A DNA stretch of 64,000 nucleotides from Pueribacillus theae (GCF_003097615.1 NZ_QCZG01000006.1:44921-108920), one strand, 5' to 3'. Numbered from the stretch's first letter, positions 25,608-36,327 are shown. Made by a program: numbers and translations. The notes: a model not told the origin generated them from the sequence alone.

Positions 25608-25883
25608 ATGGATAATGAATTAAAATCAGCCATCCAACATAGCGGTAATTCCGATGTTGATATTGAGATCAACATCGACACTGTTTCAATGGCTTATATG
25701 TATGCATGTTCTCTTCTTGCGACAGATCGAATTGATGAGCATCAATTTAACCGAATGATTGAACAATACCATCGTTTAATGAAAAACCATCATCATGACA
25801 AAAGAACGCCTGTAAGAGAGAGAGCAGAAGATGAGCGAACAAAGGTTAAATTATTAAGGCCAAGCAGAAGATTAAGCCGATAA
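25608..25883 (+). CDS. Small helical protein, putative spore-associated
   Basis: 91 residues from ATG 25608 (GAAAGGAG 6 nt upstream). The first part shares the phrase SGNSDVDIEIN with SGNSYVDIRV of the preceding gene, so both may carry the same short beta motif. The rest is helical and ends in a basic, His-rich tail (RLMKNHHHDKR). It probably belongs to the same unit as 25262-25510, 97 bp upstream. Function unknown. Confidence 0.62.
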   Translation: MDNELKSAIQHSGNSDVDIEINIDTVSMAYMYACSLLATDRIDEHQFNRMIEQYHRLMKNHHHDKRTPVRERAEDERTKVKLLRPSRRLSR

Positions 25884-25923
25884 ATCGAGGCTTATCAAGG
25901 AATTAGCGTGATAAAACATTGAA

Positions 25924-25953
25924 ATCCCCGCTTCTATTAAAGAAGTGGGGATA
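25924..25953. terminator. Hairpin overlapping the end of cls
   Basis: ATCCCCGCTTC (25924-25934) pairs with GAAGTGGGGAT (25943-25953). The right arm lies inside the last codons of cls. It probably ends transcription of both convergent genes. Confidence 0.6.
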
Positions 25954-27448
25954 ATAGTCTAGACATTGATTCGATGACTCTTTCCACTAATGAACGGGAT
26001 TTAAAGTCATCAAGATGAATTTCTTTTGATTCATTCATATCATTTAAAAAATCTGAGACAAGCCTTTCTGTACTTCTCGTCCGATACAAAAAGGCATTCA
26101 CTTCAAAATTTAAGTGAAAGCTGCGCATGTCCATATTTGATGTCCCGATTGAAGCTAGCTCCCCATCAACAATCATCACTTTACTATGCAAAAATCCCTT
26201 TTGGTATTCGAAAATTCGAACTCCGGCTTCCATTAATTCGGGATAGTACGACCTGGAAGCGTAAAAAACAATTTTTTTATCTGGACTTGATGGAACAAGC
26301 AATCTTACATCAATCCCTGATAATGAAGCAATTTTAAGCGCGCTTAATATATCCTCATCAGGAATAAAATATGGTGATGTAATCCAAATGGATTTTCTCG
26401 CAGCCATAATCATCGAGAAAAAAAGATTTTTGATGACTTCCCATTCATTGTCAGGGCCGCCCGCCACCATTTGCACGCCGCTTAATTTTAATGTATTTAA
26501 CATTTCTGCAGTGGTATATTTTTCTGATAACAATTTCTCATTTGTCATATAGTACCAATCTTTAATAAAGATAAGCTGCAAGCTTCGTACAATCTCTCCT
26601 CTAACGAAAAGGTGTGTATCACGCCAATATCCGAAATAATTATCCTTTCCTAAATATTCGTCCCCAATATTCAATCCTCCCATAAACCCGTACTTTCCGT
26701 CGATGACGATGATTTTACGGTGGTTTCTAAAGTTAATTTTGTTGTTAAAGAAAGGGAATACCACAGGAAAGAATGGGGTCATTTTTACACCTGCACGCCG
26801 AAGTTCTTCGATGTATTTGCTCGAAAGTCTCCAGCTTCCTACCGCATCATATAAAAAGCGAACCTCTACTCCTTTTTTCGCTTTTTCAATTAATGTATTT
26901 TTAATTAAAGTTCCGATTTGATCATTTCTGACGATGTAATATTCAAGGTGGATATAACTTTCAGCAAGATGAAGGTATTCCAAAATTTTGGCAAATGTCT
27001 GTTCCCCATCTGTCAGTACTTCAGTTTCACTTTGAAAAGAGATGGGTGATTTCGCCAAATTGTGTGCAAGCTGAAACAAAAGCTGGTGATCGTCTCCCAT
27101 TTTTGAAAGCATTTTTTCGTTCAATATTTTTGTCTCTTGTATCTCAGTAAACGTTTGCTCATCTTGGATTGCTTTTTGTTTAAACATGCGTTTTTTGCGA
27201 TAATTTCGACCGATTAAAAAGTAAAAGGCAAAGCCAACTATCGGAAATAAAATTAATACGATGAGCCAAGTGATTGTAGTGGATGGATGGCGATTTTCCA
27301 AAAAAATTAAAATGGCGATAAAAAGTGCGCAAACACTTATAAGGATGTTTGTAATGTTTGGGATTGTTTGTCCAAGTAAGTTTTTCGAAAAAATAGAAAT
27401 GAGGATAATCACAAGTAAAATCAATAATATTTGCAAATGATTTTTCAT
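25937..27448 (-). CDS. cls: Cardiolipin synthase
   Basis: 503 residues. Two N-terminal membrane helices (about 5-60) are followed by two phospholipase-D-type HKD motifs: FRNHRKIIVIDG and FLHSKVMIVDG, both with the H-x-K-x4-D core intact. It joins two phosphatidylglycerol molecules into cardiolipin and glycerol at the membrane. B. subtilis has several such enzymes; this one sits near mecA-spxA but is separated from mecA by an IS110-family element. Full length for the family. Confidence 0.93.
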   Translation of the reverse strand: MKNHLQILLILLVIILISIFSKNLLGQTIPNITNILISVCALFIAILIFLENRHPSTTITWLIVLILFPIVGFAFYFLIGRNYRKKRMFKQKAIQDEQTFTEIQETKILNEKMLSKMGDDHQLLFQLAHNLAKSPISFQSETEVLTDGEQTFAKILEYLHLAESYIHLEYYIVRNDQIGTLIKNTLIEKAKKGVEVRFLYDAVGSWRLSSKYIEELRRAGVKMTPFFPVVFPFFNNKINFRNHRKIIVIDGKYGFMGGLNIGDEYLGKDNYFGYWRDTHLFVRGEIVRSLQLIFIKDWYYMTNEKLLSEKYTTAEMLNTLKLSGVQMVAGGPDNEWEVIKNLFFSMIMAARKSIWITSPYFIPDEDILSALKIASLSGIDVRLLVPSSPDKKIVFYASRSYYPELMEAGVRIFEYQKGFLHSKVMIVDGELASIGTSNMDMRSFHLNFEVNAFLYRTRSTERLVSDFLNDMNESKEIHLDDFKSRSLVERVIESMSRLLSPLL

Positions 27449-27773
27449 TCATTAACCCCTTTAATAAAAAAAGCAATCTTCCTTTTACTTTATCAAACAC
27501 TGTGTGAAAAGTCATGGCAAGATGAGAACTTGTCCCCCATCGCATTTAAAGTGCCTTTTTGAACAACCCCTGTGAAAATAAAGAAAACTCGCCGATTGGC
27601 GAGCCTTAAAAGGCGAAGACAGAGGCGTAGTTGCCCTGATATGAACGAAACTGTCAAGCTCCCCACATGTCTTTGTTTTGGGCTTGGTTTTTTGGCAACT
27701 CTAAGAAGAGAAGCTTATTACGGCTTCTTTTCTTTTTCAGCTAGTTTTATCTTAATAAAGTTAAGGGATTTCC

Positions 27774-27871
27774 TTCTCAGCTTATTGACTTCTCCTCAAT
27801 CCCTAGATTGACGGTCAAGTGTTTTCCTTGACGGGCAATCTAGGGATTGAGATACTTTTTTGAGCTGAGAA
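27774..27871 (-). ncRNA. Candidate IS110/IS1111 guide (bridge/seeker) RNA structure
   Basis: Nested pairing: TTCTCAGCT (27774-27782) with AGCTGAGAA (27863-27871). Inside it is a perfect 16-bp stem (27795-27810/27836-27851), then GTCAAG/CTTGAC (27814-27819/27827-27832). Loops of this kind carry the target-binding guides in known IS110/IS1111 RNAs. Position 3' of the recombinase gene fits the IS1111 group. The transcript itself is inferred. Confidence 0.5.
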
Positions 27872-28179
27872 ACAACATACCCCTCCTTTTATTACCAAAA
27901 GTTAAGCGCACGGCTCGAAGGCAAAAATTCTCTACAGCGGTTAGCACTCTGATATTCGTGGGTCCTCACATTTTATCTTTCCGTCTAAAGGAGCTTCCAC
28001 TAACTTATAACGTGCGTTAGTCTTTTAAAACATAGCACAAGGGCAACTCGTGGGTTCTCCTTTCCGGTTTTCACCTTTGCCTTCCAGCCCTATTCTTACC
28101 CTTTTTATTTTTTTATTGATTAAACACATAAGCATTAAGCATTCTTCTTCAACGAGTAAGATGTATCAAATACACTTTT

Positions 28180-29301
28180 TTATATTGCTTGATACTTCGT
28201 TTTTTTCTCAATTTCTTGTGTAATTGCCCAAATAAAACCTGCTAACTCCCTTGCAATGGCAGTAATAGCTTTTCCAGCAACTTTTCCGCGGGATAGTAAA
28301 CGAAAATATTTTTTGTGCAATCGCGTTTGAGCCTTCCATGATATGCTTAGTATTGTTGGCGGGTGTCCTTTTTGCCTTCTTTTCAGCTCTCCTTTAACTG
28401 CGGGCTGGTATCGATAACTCCAAGCAGACTCTACCAGCAGTCTACGTACATGACGATTTCCGGTTTTGGTTATCTTACCTTGATGTCTTACTTCACCACT
28501 TGAATACTCGCTTGGCACAAGTCCTGCGTAGGCCATCAGTTGCTGTGGAGAGGCAAATCGTTTAAACGACCCAATTTCTGCTACTAAACTGGTTGCTGTT
28601 ATGATGGCTACACCTCGTAATGTTTGAAGAGCTTGAATCATTGGAGCGTGTACACCTTCCGTTGCCTGTCGTTCGATCTCTTCTTCTAGTCGCTTTAATC
28701 GCTGCTCTATCTCAGTTAATTGGTGCATATATTCTTCATACACGATTCTTGATGTTGAATGTTCAAACTTCAGCGTATTTAACCAATCATAATATTTTCT
28801 TGTCCACTTTTTAACACCTTTAGGCGGTCGGATATCATGCCGTAAGAGAAACTTTGTTAAACGATGTTTCGCACGTAATTCATCTTCTTTCACATCTTCG
28901 CGGGCACGAACTAAATCTCTAAGTGCTTCATCTTCTTCTGCAGGTACATACACAGGGGTTAACTCTCCAGCCCGGTATAGTTGTGCGAGGCGAATGGCAT
29001 CCCTTCGATCGGTTTTTATACGTTGACCTGGTTTCTGTGGAATGAGGGATGGTGCAATGACATCACATTCTATGCCTAGACTCGATAGTAATCGGTATAA
29101 TCCATATCCTGTTGGGCCTGCTTCATAACATATGCGAAGTTGTTGTGGATCACCTAATTGTTTTACTAGGTTCTTAATTGCCTCAACAGTATGGGGGATC
29201 ATGCCTACATATCTTGGAATACCACGCCCTTCATCTGCAACAGCTACTGCAATTTTTTCTTTTGACACGTCTAAACCTACGTATTTTATGGTATCCTTCA
29301 T
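28180..29301 (-). CDS. IS110-family DEDD recombinase/transposase
   Basis: 373 residues. The N-terminal RuvC-like catalytic domain shows GLDVSKEKIAVAV (Asp), YEAGPTGYGLYRLL (Glu) and KTDRRDAIRLAQL (two Asp). The C-terminal Tnp_20 domain holds LRGVAIITATSLVAEIG and YAGLVPSEYSSGEVRHQG with the conserved Ser. The central coiled part (150-200) is typical. The reading frame is intact. This family integrates by an RNA-guided mechanism. Confidence 0.93.
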   Translation of the reverse strand: MKDTIKYVGLDVSKEKIAVAVADEGRGIPRYVGMIPHTVEAIKNLVKQLGDPQQLRICYEAGPTGYGLYRLLSSLGIECDVIAPSLIPQKPGQRIKTDRRDAIRLAQLYRAGELTPVYVPAEEDEALRDLVRAREDVKEDELRAKHRLTKFLLRHDIRPPKGVKKWTRKYYDWLNTLKFEHSTSRIVYEEYMHQLTEIEQRLKRLEEEIERQATEGVHAPMIQALQTLRGVAIITATSLVAEIGSFKRFASPQQLMAYAGLVPSEYSSGEVRHQGKITKTGNRHVRRLLVESAWSYRYQPAVKGELKRRQKGHPPTILSISWKAQTRLHKKYFRLLSRGKVAGKAITAIARELAGFIWAITQEIEKKTKYQAI

Positions 29302-29500
29302 ATTACTGGCTCCTTTCGTAATGTAGCTCTGATTTGGCTATCTAGATTTTTCAATAAATCAGTTTAACCAAGTTAACCTACGATGTTACGAGCAGGGAGC
29401 CAGTTTCGTTCATGATAACTTATACTTTGGACTTAAAATTTGCTGCTACGTCAACTTTTCTACTTTGCTGCAAATTTATCCTTTCCTAACGTGTAAAAAA

Positions 29501-29521
29501 CCGCACAAATAGAATGTGCGG
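29501..29521 (-). terminator. Terminator of mecA
   Basis: CCGCACA and TGTGCGG, 7-nt loop, followed by TTTTTT on the minus strand, a few bases after the mecA stop. Confidence 0.85.
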
Positions 29522-29525
29522 CCAA

Positions 29526-30212
29526 TTATGCTTGAGGGAAGTAGCTTCTCAGTTGTTGCAATGCTGTTTTTTCCATAAGGAGCTTTCCATATTCCCGGAC
29601 ACGGTGGATCGTTATTTTGGATTTTATTCCGAATTCAAGAACGACGCTTAATTGATCCAACATTTCGTTTGCAGCATCTTCATCAAAAGTAATATACATG
29701 TAGTAAATGTCGTCTAAAACGTACAAATCGCTCGTCAGGTTTTCAACATACATATCGTGGGCCAAATGGATAACATCTTCGAAGTCTTTAAATTTAATTA
29801 AATAACTTCGCTCTTTTTTTGCTGCGTTATTTTTCAATTGCCCATCATCTTTTTGATTCTCAGCAGAATCGGGTTCAAGATTGCCACTCGTCTCATCAGC
29901 TTGATATTCGATCGAGATTTCAGCTTCCTCATTATCTGATATAGGCAATTCAAGTTTAGAGCCGTCATGGGATAACTTCGCTTTTGTTACAATAATTTCA
30001 AGCCCTTTTTCAAAAGCTTGCACTTGAATCCATAAAGGTCCGTCCATTTCAAATTCGCCTTCATTGGCTGCTTCGTCCATCATTTCCCAAAACAGTTCTT
30101 CTCCTCTTTCCCGATCATACCAAATTTCTTCTCGATCAAAACCTCTATCTTCAATATCCCCATAAGAGATAAAAAATTTTACTGTATATTCATTTACTCT
30201 TTCGATTTCCAT
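29526..30212 (-). CDS. mecA: Adaptor protein MecA
   Basis: 228 residues, close to B. subtilis MecA (218). The N-terminal substrate-binding domain (1-80) begins MEIERVNEYTVKFFISY with EEIWYDRERGEELFW. An acidic linker (95-135) leads to a ClpC-binding C-terminal domain (LIKFKDFEDVIHLAHD). MecA delivers ComK, ComS and other targets to the ClpCP protease and controls competence. Its neighbours spxA upstream and coiA downstream (interrupted by cls, the IS and the glycan island) keep the B. subtilis order. Confidence 0.95.
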   Translation of the reverse strand: MEIERVNEYTVKFFISYGDIEDRGFDREEIWYDRERGEELFWEMMDEAANEGEFEMDGPLWIQVQAFEKGLEIIVTKAKLSHDGSKLELPISDNEEAEISIEYQADETSGNLEPDSAENQKDDGQLKNNAAKKERSYLIKFKDFEDVIHLAHDMYVENLTSDLYVLDDIYYMYITFDEDAANEMLDQLSVVLEFGIKSKITIHRVREYGKLLMEKTALQQLRSYFPQA

Positions 30213-30377
30213 TTCAATTCCTCTCCCTTCTACCCCCTTGCTCGGAAGGAAAGTATTCCGAGTTTTTTGATTACCATCTCCCTACTTAATTAATACGGAT
30301 ATAGTATTATATTCATTTTATGACAAAACAAGTTATTATGGAAATAAAAAGGGCGTGGAATTTTTTATTAAAATAAA

Positions 30378-30406
30378 AAGCTCTGCGGAATGATTCAACA
30401 GAGCTT
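30378..30406 (-). terminator. Terminator of spxA
   Basis: AAGCTCTG/CAGAGCTT stem (30399-30406 with 30378-30385), followed by TTTTA on the minus strand, shortly after the spxA stop codon. Confidence 0.75.
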
Positions 30407-30421
30407 ATAAAATAAATGTAT

Positions 30422-30817
30422 TTAATTAACGAGACGCTGCGCTTCGCGAAGCTGGTAGTTTCTAACCTTTCTCGGCAAGAAACGGCGAATTTCATCTTCA
30501 TTGTAACCCACTTGAAGACGCTTGTCATCAATGATAATCGGCCGTCTCAGCAATCCTGGATGCGCCTGTATGAGTTCGTATAAATCTTGCAGCTTTATTG
30601 TATCCAAGGTTAAATTAAGTTGCTGAAATGTTTTGGAACGAGTAGAAATGATTTCATCTGTTCCATCTTCCGTCATGCGTAAAATCGCTTTAATTTCCTC
30701 CAAGGTTGGAGCTTCAGAAAGGATATTACGTTCTACATATTCGATTTTGTTTTCCTCAAGCCACAGTTTAGCTTTCCGACATGATGTGCAACTTGGGGAT
30801 GTATATAATGTTACCAA
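30422..30817 (-). CDS. spxA: Redox-sensitive global regulator Spx
   Basis: 131 residues when read from the TTG at 30817, exactly the B. subtilis length; GAAAGGAG lies 8 nt before it. An in-frame ATG at 30835 overlaps that ribosome site and is rejected. The ArsC-like fold has the redox switch CTSC at residues 10-13. The RNA-polymerase alpha-contact region [18 protein letters not shown] and [10 protein letters not shown] are preserved. Spx turns on thiol-stress genes and represses others through RNAP alpha. Stability is set by ClpXP. Confidence 0.96.
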   Translation of the reverse strand: MVTLYTSPSCTSCRKAKLWLEENKIEYVERNILSEAPTLEEIKAILRMTEDGTDEIISTRSKTFQQLNLTLDTIKLQDLYELIQAHPGLLRRPIIIDDKRLQVGYNEDEIRRFLPRKVRNYQLREAQRLVN

Positions 30818-30837
30818 TTGTTGCACTCCTTTCAAAA

Positions 30838-31300
30838 GGAAATAATGAATGTTAGTTCCTTACTTTTAGTTATTAACATAATTTAATTATACTACATTTG
30901 TTAGCCGTTTCATAGGTTGTCACAAAAGGTTCGTAATTTGTATTCCCTAACTTTATGGCCTTTAAACCATTTAAATAAATTTAAATCATTTAAGAGGCAG
31001 GCATTTTGTTTGATTGTGGGTTCCATTTTTTTAAGTTTTTACGTATCAGTTCCCTTAAAAAGGAGCGTTTTTTACGAATCTTTTTTTCGCGCGACTTCAC
31101 ATGGAAAACCTCCCTTCAAACATTGCTTTTTCCGTTTTTTGTTACTTCCATTATATCATAATTACTTTTCCCTTTAAATTAGGCAAAAAACTCTTCCTAC
31201 TCCTATGATAAGAAGAGTACGCGCCATTGGTTAATGGAATGGTGTGCCGTTCATCCCTGTACCATAATAAATTTTTGAATGTTTCCTTTAGAAAGCAGCA
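30838..31300. other. AT-rich non-coding stretch upstream of the trpS T-box
   Basis: About 460 bp without a convincing gene. A plus-strand frame of 86 codons (30917-31177) has no ribosome site and a biased, T-rich composition. It probably holds the spxA promoter region near its left end; no clear promoter could be assigned. Confidence 0.5.
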
Positions 31301-31307
31301 TTGGCAT

Positions 31308-31336
31308 TTGCATTTTAAAGGAAAAGTTTGTATACT
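31308..31336 (+). promoter_or_regulatory. Sigma-A promoter of trpS
   Basis: TTGCAT (31308-31313), a 17-bp spacer and TATACT (31331-31336), directly before the T-box leader. Confidence 0.6.
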
Positions 31337-31613
31337 ACATGAAGAAATGCGATGAAGAAGATGAGTAAATATTGGGACGCTTCCAGAGAGTCTGTGGTTG
31401 GTGCAAACAGGCAGTTAACCAGTATTGAATGGGCTTTTGAGCAATTTTTTCGAACGGGTAGTATTTGTTACTTTCTTTAGTAGATGAAATCGGCAGCTGC
31501 ACGTTACCGCAGCCTAGAGTGACTCGATGATTGATGGTTTAATGAACATCATGATGAGTAATCAGGGTGGCACCACGATCTATTCGTCCCTATTCGGATG
31601 AATAGATTTTTTT
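31337..31613 (+). ncRNA. Trp-specific T-box leader of trpS
   Basis: The conserved T-box AGGGTGGCACCACG lies at 31564-31577. Immediately after it a terminator stem (31578-31589/31596-31607) is followed by TTTTTTT. Stem I features include AGAGAGTCTGTGG and GGTGCAAACAGG. A TGG at 31430-31432 in the likely specifier loop fits tRNA-Trp. Uncharged tRNA-Trp should stabilise the antiterminator and raise trpS expression. Confidence 0.9.
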
Positions 31614-31626
31614 ATTTCAATTTTAA

Positions 31627-32628
<1,002 letters not shown>

Positions 32629-32722
32629 ACACAAGTACTTTCTATTTGTTCACTTTTTACATATTTCATTTGGTGTAAATACAGCTTTTCAGTGCTAAAT
32701 CAATAGATCATCGTTTCACTAT

Positions 32723-32755
32723 AAAAAGCTGTTCGCACTAAGCGAACAGCTTTTT
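32723..32755. terminator. Bidirectional terminator between trpS and yjbA
   Basis: A 14-bp perfect stem, AAAAAGCTGTTCGC (32723-32736) with GCGAACAGCTTTTT (32742-32755), serving both convergent genes. Confidence 0.88.
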
Positions 32756-33500
32756 AATTAACTTGTGTCCCTTCTTCCAATTCCCACATTTTCTCAAAGA
32801 AAGAATGTCCCTTTATTAATTTTTCACATATTTTATAATGTTTGACACTCCACCCTTGCTCAAGCGCATGAAAAAGCTGGTTCCATGCCTCATCAAAGTC
32901 CATTAATTGAAATTCAATATAGCGTTCAGGCTGCCATTCTGTCAACCAATAGCGTATTTCCGCTACATTTCCTGTTGTATAGAGATGATCAAGTGCCATA
33001 AAGAGGAGTTGTTTTAACTGCCTTTCTTTACGGGTTAGGCCAATCATGCTATCAGGGCTCGGGGATAAAATATGGTATTCCTTGTTTAATGCTGATTTTT
33101 CAAAAAAATATTTTTTTGCTTTTTCTTTTTCTACCATTTCAATAACAGCTTTTTCCTGACGGGGAATGAGGCGGCTTTTTCTGATTGGGATTTTATAACC
33201 AAGCGTGTTTACAGCAAGCACATTCATTCCGTCCGTCGCGATAAAACAATATTCAATTTGTGTACGGTAGCTATTTTTCCTTACGTACGATTTGTTATAG
33301 ATTTCCTCTAATAATTCATCTGGGATATCTAAAAGCTCATTTTCAATATATAAAAATAAGGGACGTTCAAGCTTTACAACAGGCACCTGATCAATGACTT
33401 CGATAAAGTCATCTTTTCTCCACTCATGAAAAGAGCACACATTATACCCATTTTCTTCTCCTTCAAACCAATTCACCCAAACATCGTTTAAAAACAACAT
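32754..33500 (-). CDS. yjbA: YjbA-family protein (UPF0736), function unknown
   Basis: 248 residues, matching the YjbA/UPF0736 family in size, in its start [21 protein letters not shown] and in [17 protein letters not shown]. It lies next to trpS, as in B. subtilis. No signal peptide or catalytic motif is seen, and no function is known. Confidence 0.88.
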   Translation of the reverse strand: MLFLNDVWVNWFEGEENGYNVCSFHEWRKDDFIEVIDQVPVVKLERPLFLYIENELLDIPDELLEEIYNKSYVRKNSYRTQIEYCFIATDGMNVLAVNTLGYKIPIRKSRLIPRQEKAVIEMVEKEKAKKYFFEKSALNKEYHILSPSPDSMIGLTRKERQLKQLLFMALDHLYTTGNVAEIRYWLTEWQPERYIEFQLMDFDEAWNQLFHALEQGWSVKHYKICEKLIKGHSFFEKMWELEEGTQVN

Positions 33501-33608
33501 TTGTAACCCCTCACTTTAGAACTGTTTCTCAAGAACGTTTGTTGTAAAAACAGTATAGTCAGGAAAATCTTGTTTTATTCTCATTTTCAGCCTATTCTTG
33601 TCCATTTT

Positions 33609-33818
33609 TTAGTCTTTTCCAGATGGAAAGTAAATACTGCCAGTTATAAGTGCGATTCCAATAGAAAACAAATAAGGTTCCGGTTGAGTTAAAATAAATT
33701 CGAAATATTTCGCAAGGCCATGCCCAGTTGTAATAATATTTAAGTAAGCGATAAGGGTTACACCAGATATTACAGAGAGGCCAAATCCGACCATTAGAAG
33801 AAAAAAACGAAAAATCAT
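33609..33818 (-). CDS. Small two-helix membrane protein
   Basis: 69 residues with two hydrophobic segments (about 3-28 and 48-65) and a small polar loop (NIITTGHGLAKYFEF). It belongs to small conserved membrane proteins found next to fabF in Bacillus; no function is known. An overlapping minus frame (33592-33840) is a shadow. Ribosome site weak. Confidence 0.6.
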   Translation of the reverse strand: MIFRFFLLMVGFGLSVISGVTLIAYLNIITTGHGLAKYFEFILTQPEPYLFSIGIALITGSIYFPSGKD

Positions 33819-34002
33819 TGTTTATCCCATTCCACAGCATTCGTTTTCATCGTTAAACGAACACTCCCTTTTTCAATCGACCTTCATATTCCATTCATAT
33901 GGGACAACCTCCCTTATTATTCTTGTGAAAGCCATTAAACGGCTGCGGCGTGGTAAATAGTAGTTAAAATGGTAAGATTGTCCAACCAATCAACAAATGA
34001 AA

Positions 34003-34036
34003 AATGCAGCCGCCTTATTTTTAGACGGGCTGCATT
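34003..34036 (-). terminator. Terminator of the fabH-fabF operon
   Basis: AATGCAGCC/GGCTGCATT stem (34028-34036 with 34003-34011), followed by TTTT on the minus strand, 19 bp after the fabF stop. Confidence 0.75.
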
Positions 34037-34054
34037 CAACCGTTATGTTTCATA

Positions 34055-35302
34055 TTATTCATTATATGCTTTAAAAATTAAGGTTGCATTATGTCCGCCA
34101 AATCCGAGGGAATTTGATAAAACCGCCTTTATTTCTTTCTCTCTCGCTTCATTGGGGACATAATCAAGGTCACAGTCGGGATCCGGCGTTTGATAATTGA
34201 TCGTTGGCGGTATAATTCCTTCTTTGATTGCTTTAATTGAAAAGATTGCTTCTGCTGCACCGCCCGCACCAAGTAGATGGCCAGTCATTGATTTTGTTGA
34301 ACTTACCGCAAGCTTATACGCGTGGTCACCAAAGACTGTTTTGATCGCGATCGTTTCGAACTTGTCATTGTACTCTGTGCTCGTCCCGTGAGCATTGATA
34401 TAATCAATTTCTTCAGGATTCATATTCGCATCTTGCAGTGCCTGCCTCATTGCACGGACGCCGCCTTCTCCTTCAGGCGCAGGAGCTGTAATGTGGTAAG
34501 CATCCCCAGTCGATCCGTATCCGACGATTTCGGCGTAAACTCTTGCTCCCCGTTTTTTTGCAGATTCGAGTGACTCCAAGATGAGAATTCCTGCACCTTC
34601 ACCCATAATAAATCCATCACGGTCTGCATCAAAAGGCCTGCAAGCTGTTTCAGGATCAGGATTAAAAGAGAGCGCCTTCGCCGAACTAAAACCTGCTAAA
34701 GCCATAGAAGTAATCGGAGCTTCTGCACCGCCGGTAATCATAACATCCGCATCACCACGCTGAATCACTTTAAAGGCATCGCCGATTGAATTCGTTCCAG
34801 TAGCACACGCCGTTACAGTACATGAGTTGATCCCTTTCGCACCTAAAATAATTGATACTTGCCCTGATGCCATATCAGGAATAAGCATTGGAACGAAAAA
34901 AGGGCTGACACGGCGGTAACCTTTTTTTTGAAAAATTTCAAACTGCTCTTCGTACGTTTCCATCCCGCCGATACCAGAGCCAATCCAGACACCTACTCTT
35001 GTCGCATTCTCTTCTGTAATTTCTAACTCTGCATCTTTCACCGCCATTAAAGAGGAAGCAACTGCAAATTGAGTAAACCGATCCATTTTTCTCGCTTCTT
35101 TCCGATCAATAAATGCTGTCGGATCAAAATCATTTACTTCTCCTGCTACTTTTACCGGAAAATTATCCGGATCTATTCTTGATAATTTGCCGATGCCAGA
35201 CACGCCATTGATTGCATTTTCCCAAGTCGTTTCAGCATTTAATCCTAGTGGCGTTACGGCCCCTATTCCAGTAATAACAACTCGATTCTTATCCATTACC
35301 AT
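34055..35302 (-). CDS. fabF: 3-oxoacyl-[acyl-carrier-protein] synthase II
   Basis: 415 residues (or 413 from the second ATG at 35296, the B. subtilis length). The catalytic triad is intact: Cys in [12 protein letters not shown], His in [11 protein letters not shown] and His in [11 protein letters not shown]. It elongates acyl-ACP by two carbons with malonyl-ACP in fatty acid synthesis. It follows fabH by 33 bp in one operon behind a FapR-type operator, so expression should respond to malonyl-CoA. Confidence 0.97.
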   Translation of the reverse strand: MVMDKNRVVITGIGAVTPLGLNAETTWENAINGVSGIGKLSRIDPDNFPVKVAGEVNDFDPTAFIDRKEARKMDRFTQFAVASSLMAVKDAELEITEENATRVGVWIGSGIGGMETYEEQFEIFQKKGYRRVSPFFVPMLIPDMASGQVSIILGAKGINSCTVTACATGTNSIGDAFKVIQRGDADVMITGGAEAPITSMALAGFSSAKALSFNPDPETACRPFDADRDGFIMGEGAGILILESLESAKKRGARVYAEIVGYGSTGDAYHITAPAPEGEGGVRAMRQALQDANMNPEEIDYINAHGTSTEYNDKFETIAIKTVFGDHAYKLAVSSTKSMTGHLLGAGGAAEAIFSIKAIKEGIIPPTINYQTPDPDCDLDYVPNEAREKEIKAVLSNSLGFGGHNATLIFKAYNE

Positions 35303-35335
35303 TATACCTCTCCTTCTCGCGAAACTATATACTGC

Positions 35336-36271
35336 TTATTTTCCCCAACGAAGAGCCATCGCTCCCCAAGATAGTCCACCGCCAAAGCCTACCATTACTA
35401 TTACGTCGCCATCTTTTATTTTTCCTTCTTTTACAGCTTCATAAAGTGCGATAGGAATGGTGGAAGAAGACGTATTTCCATATTTATTTACAGTATAGGC
35501 CATTTTTTCCAATGGTACGTCTAGTCTCTGTCTGGCAGATTCCATAATTCTTAAGTTGGCCTGATGTGGAATAAAGTAATCAATATCATCTTTGGTGAGA
35601 TTGGCGTCCTCAATCACTTTTAAAGAAGATTCTCCCATTTGGCGAACCGCAAATTTAAACACTTCACGGCCATTCATATAAATAAAATCACCATCTTGGA
35701 AAAGGTGCTTCTTCCCTCTCCCATCTGTTCCCAAATCAAAAGAAAGGATGCCCTTCCTATCACTAACAGGGCCAATAATCGCTGCACCAGCTGCATCGCC
35801 AAATAGCACACAAGTATTTCGGTCGGTGTAATCTGTTATTTTGGAAAGCTTCTCAACTCCAATAACAAGAACATGCTTCGCAACACCTGTTTCAACAAAT
35901 TGCTTTGCTGTTACCACCGCATAAATAAAACCGGCACATGCCGCGCTTACATCCATTGCAGGCACTTGGCGCGCGCCAATATTATGCTGTACCATTGAAG
36001 CAACGGAAGGAAAACCATGATCAGGTGTCACAGTAGCGACAAGAATCATATCAATGTCTTCAGCAGTCAGCCCTGCATCGCTGATTGCTTTTTCAGCAGC
36101 AAAAGTTGCCATGTGAGAAGTATTGACTTCATCACTTGCAATTCTTCTCTCTTCAATTCCTGTCCGTGTACGAATCCACTCATCCGATGTGTCAACCATG
36201 TTTTCCAAATCTTTGTTCGTTAATATCCGTTCAGGCAAATACCTGCCGAGCCCTAAAATCCCCACATTCAT
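35336..36271 (-). CDS. fabH: 3-oxoacyl-[acyl-carrier-protein] synthase III
   Basis: 311 residues, as in B. subtilis FabHA (312). The catalytic residues are Cys in [13 protein letters not shown], His in IPHQANLRI and Asn in [11 protein letters not shown]. It starts fatty acid synthesis by joining an acyl-CoA primer with malonyl-ACP; Bacillus enzymes prefer branched primers. It is the first gene of the fabH-fabF operon, with GGAGATTTG before the ATG and a FapR box upstream. Confidence 0.97.
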   Translation of the reverse strand: MNVGILGLGRYLPERILTNKDLENMVDTSDEWIRTRTGIEERRIASDEVNTSHMATFAAEKAISDAGLTAEDIDMILVATVTPDHGFPSVASMVQHNIGARQVPAMDVSAACAGFIYAVVTAKQFVETGVAKHVLVIGVEKLSKITDYTDRNTCVLFGDAAGAAIIGPVSDRKGILSFDLGTDGRGKKHLFQDGDFIYMNGREVFKFAVRQMGESSLKVIEDANLTKDDIDYFIPHQANLRIMESARQRLDVPLEKMAYTVNKYGNTSSSTIPIALYEAVKEGKIKDGDVIVMVGFGGGLSWGAMALRWGK

Positions 36272-36308
36272 AGCAAATCTCCTTTGTAATTATTAATTAC
36301 TATCAAAT

Positions 36309-36327
36309 ATTATGATCTGGTACTAAT
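36309..36327 (-). promoter_or_regulatory. FapR operator of fabH-fabF
   Basis: On the minus strand ATTAGTACCAGATCATAAT matches the 19-bp FapR dyad ATTAGTACCTGATACTAAT at 16 positions. It overlaps the end of the -10 box, the classical place for repression. In Bacillus, FapR senses malonyl-CoA and represses fab and pls genes. Confidence 0.75.

Larger units (their letters stand above)
27641..29413 (-). mobile_element. IS110-family element (IS1111-like) with long non-coding 3' region
   Basis: A DEDD recombinase gene (28180-29301) is enclosed by inverted copies of ATGAACGAAACTG: 27641-27653 on the plus strand and 29401-29413 on the minus strand. After them GCTCCC recurs at slightly different spacing. 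Sub-terminal inverted repeats of this kind mark the IS1111 group. About 530 bp on the 3' side of the recombinase hold no ORF, which fits an RNA-coding end. The element separates cls from mecA. Exact ends are not determined. Confidence 0.7.

Noticed and set aside
30917..31177. 86-codon plus-strand ORF upstream of trpS
   Set aside because: No ribosome-binding site, T-rich biased composition, and no resemblance to known proteins; treated as non-coding.
33592..33840. 82-codon minus-strand frame overlapping the small membrane protein
   Set aside because: The 33609-33818 frame shows two clean membrane helices and a conserved look; this one reads as a shadow.
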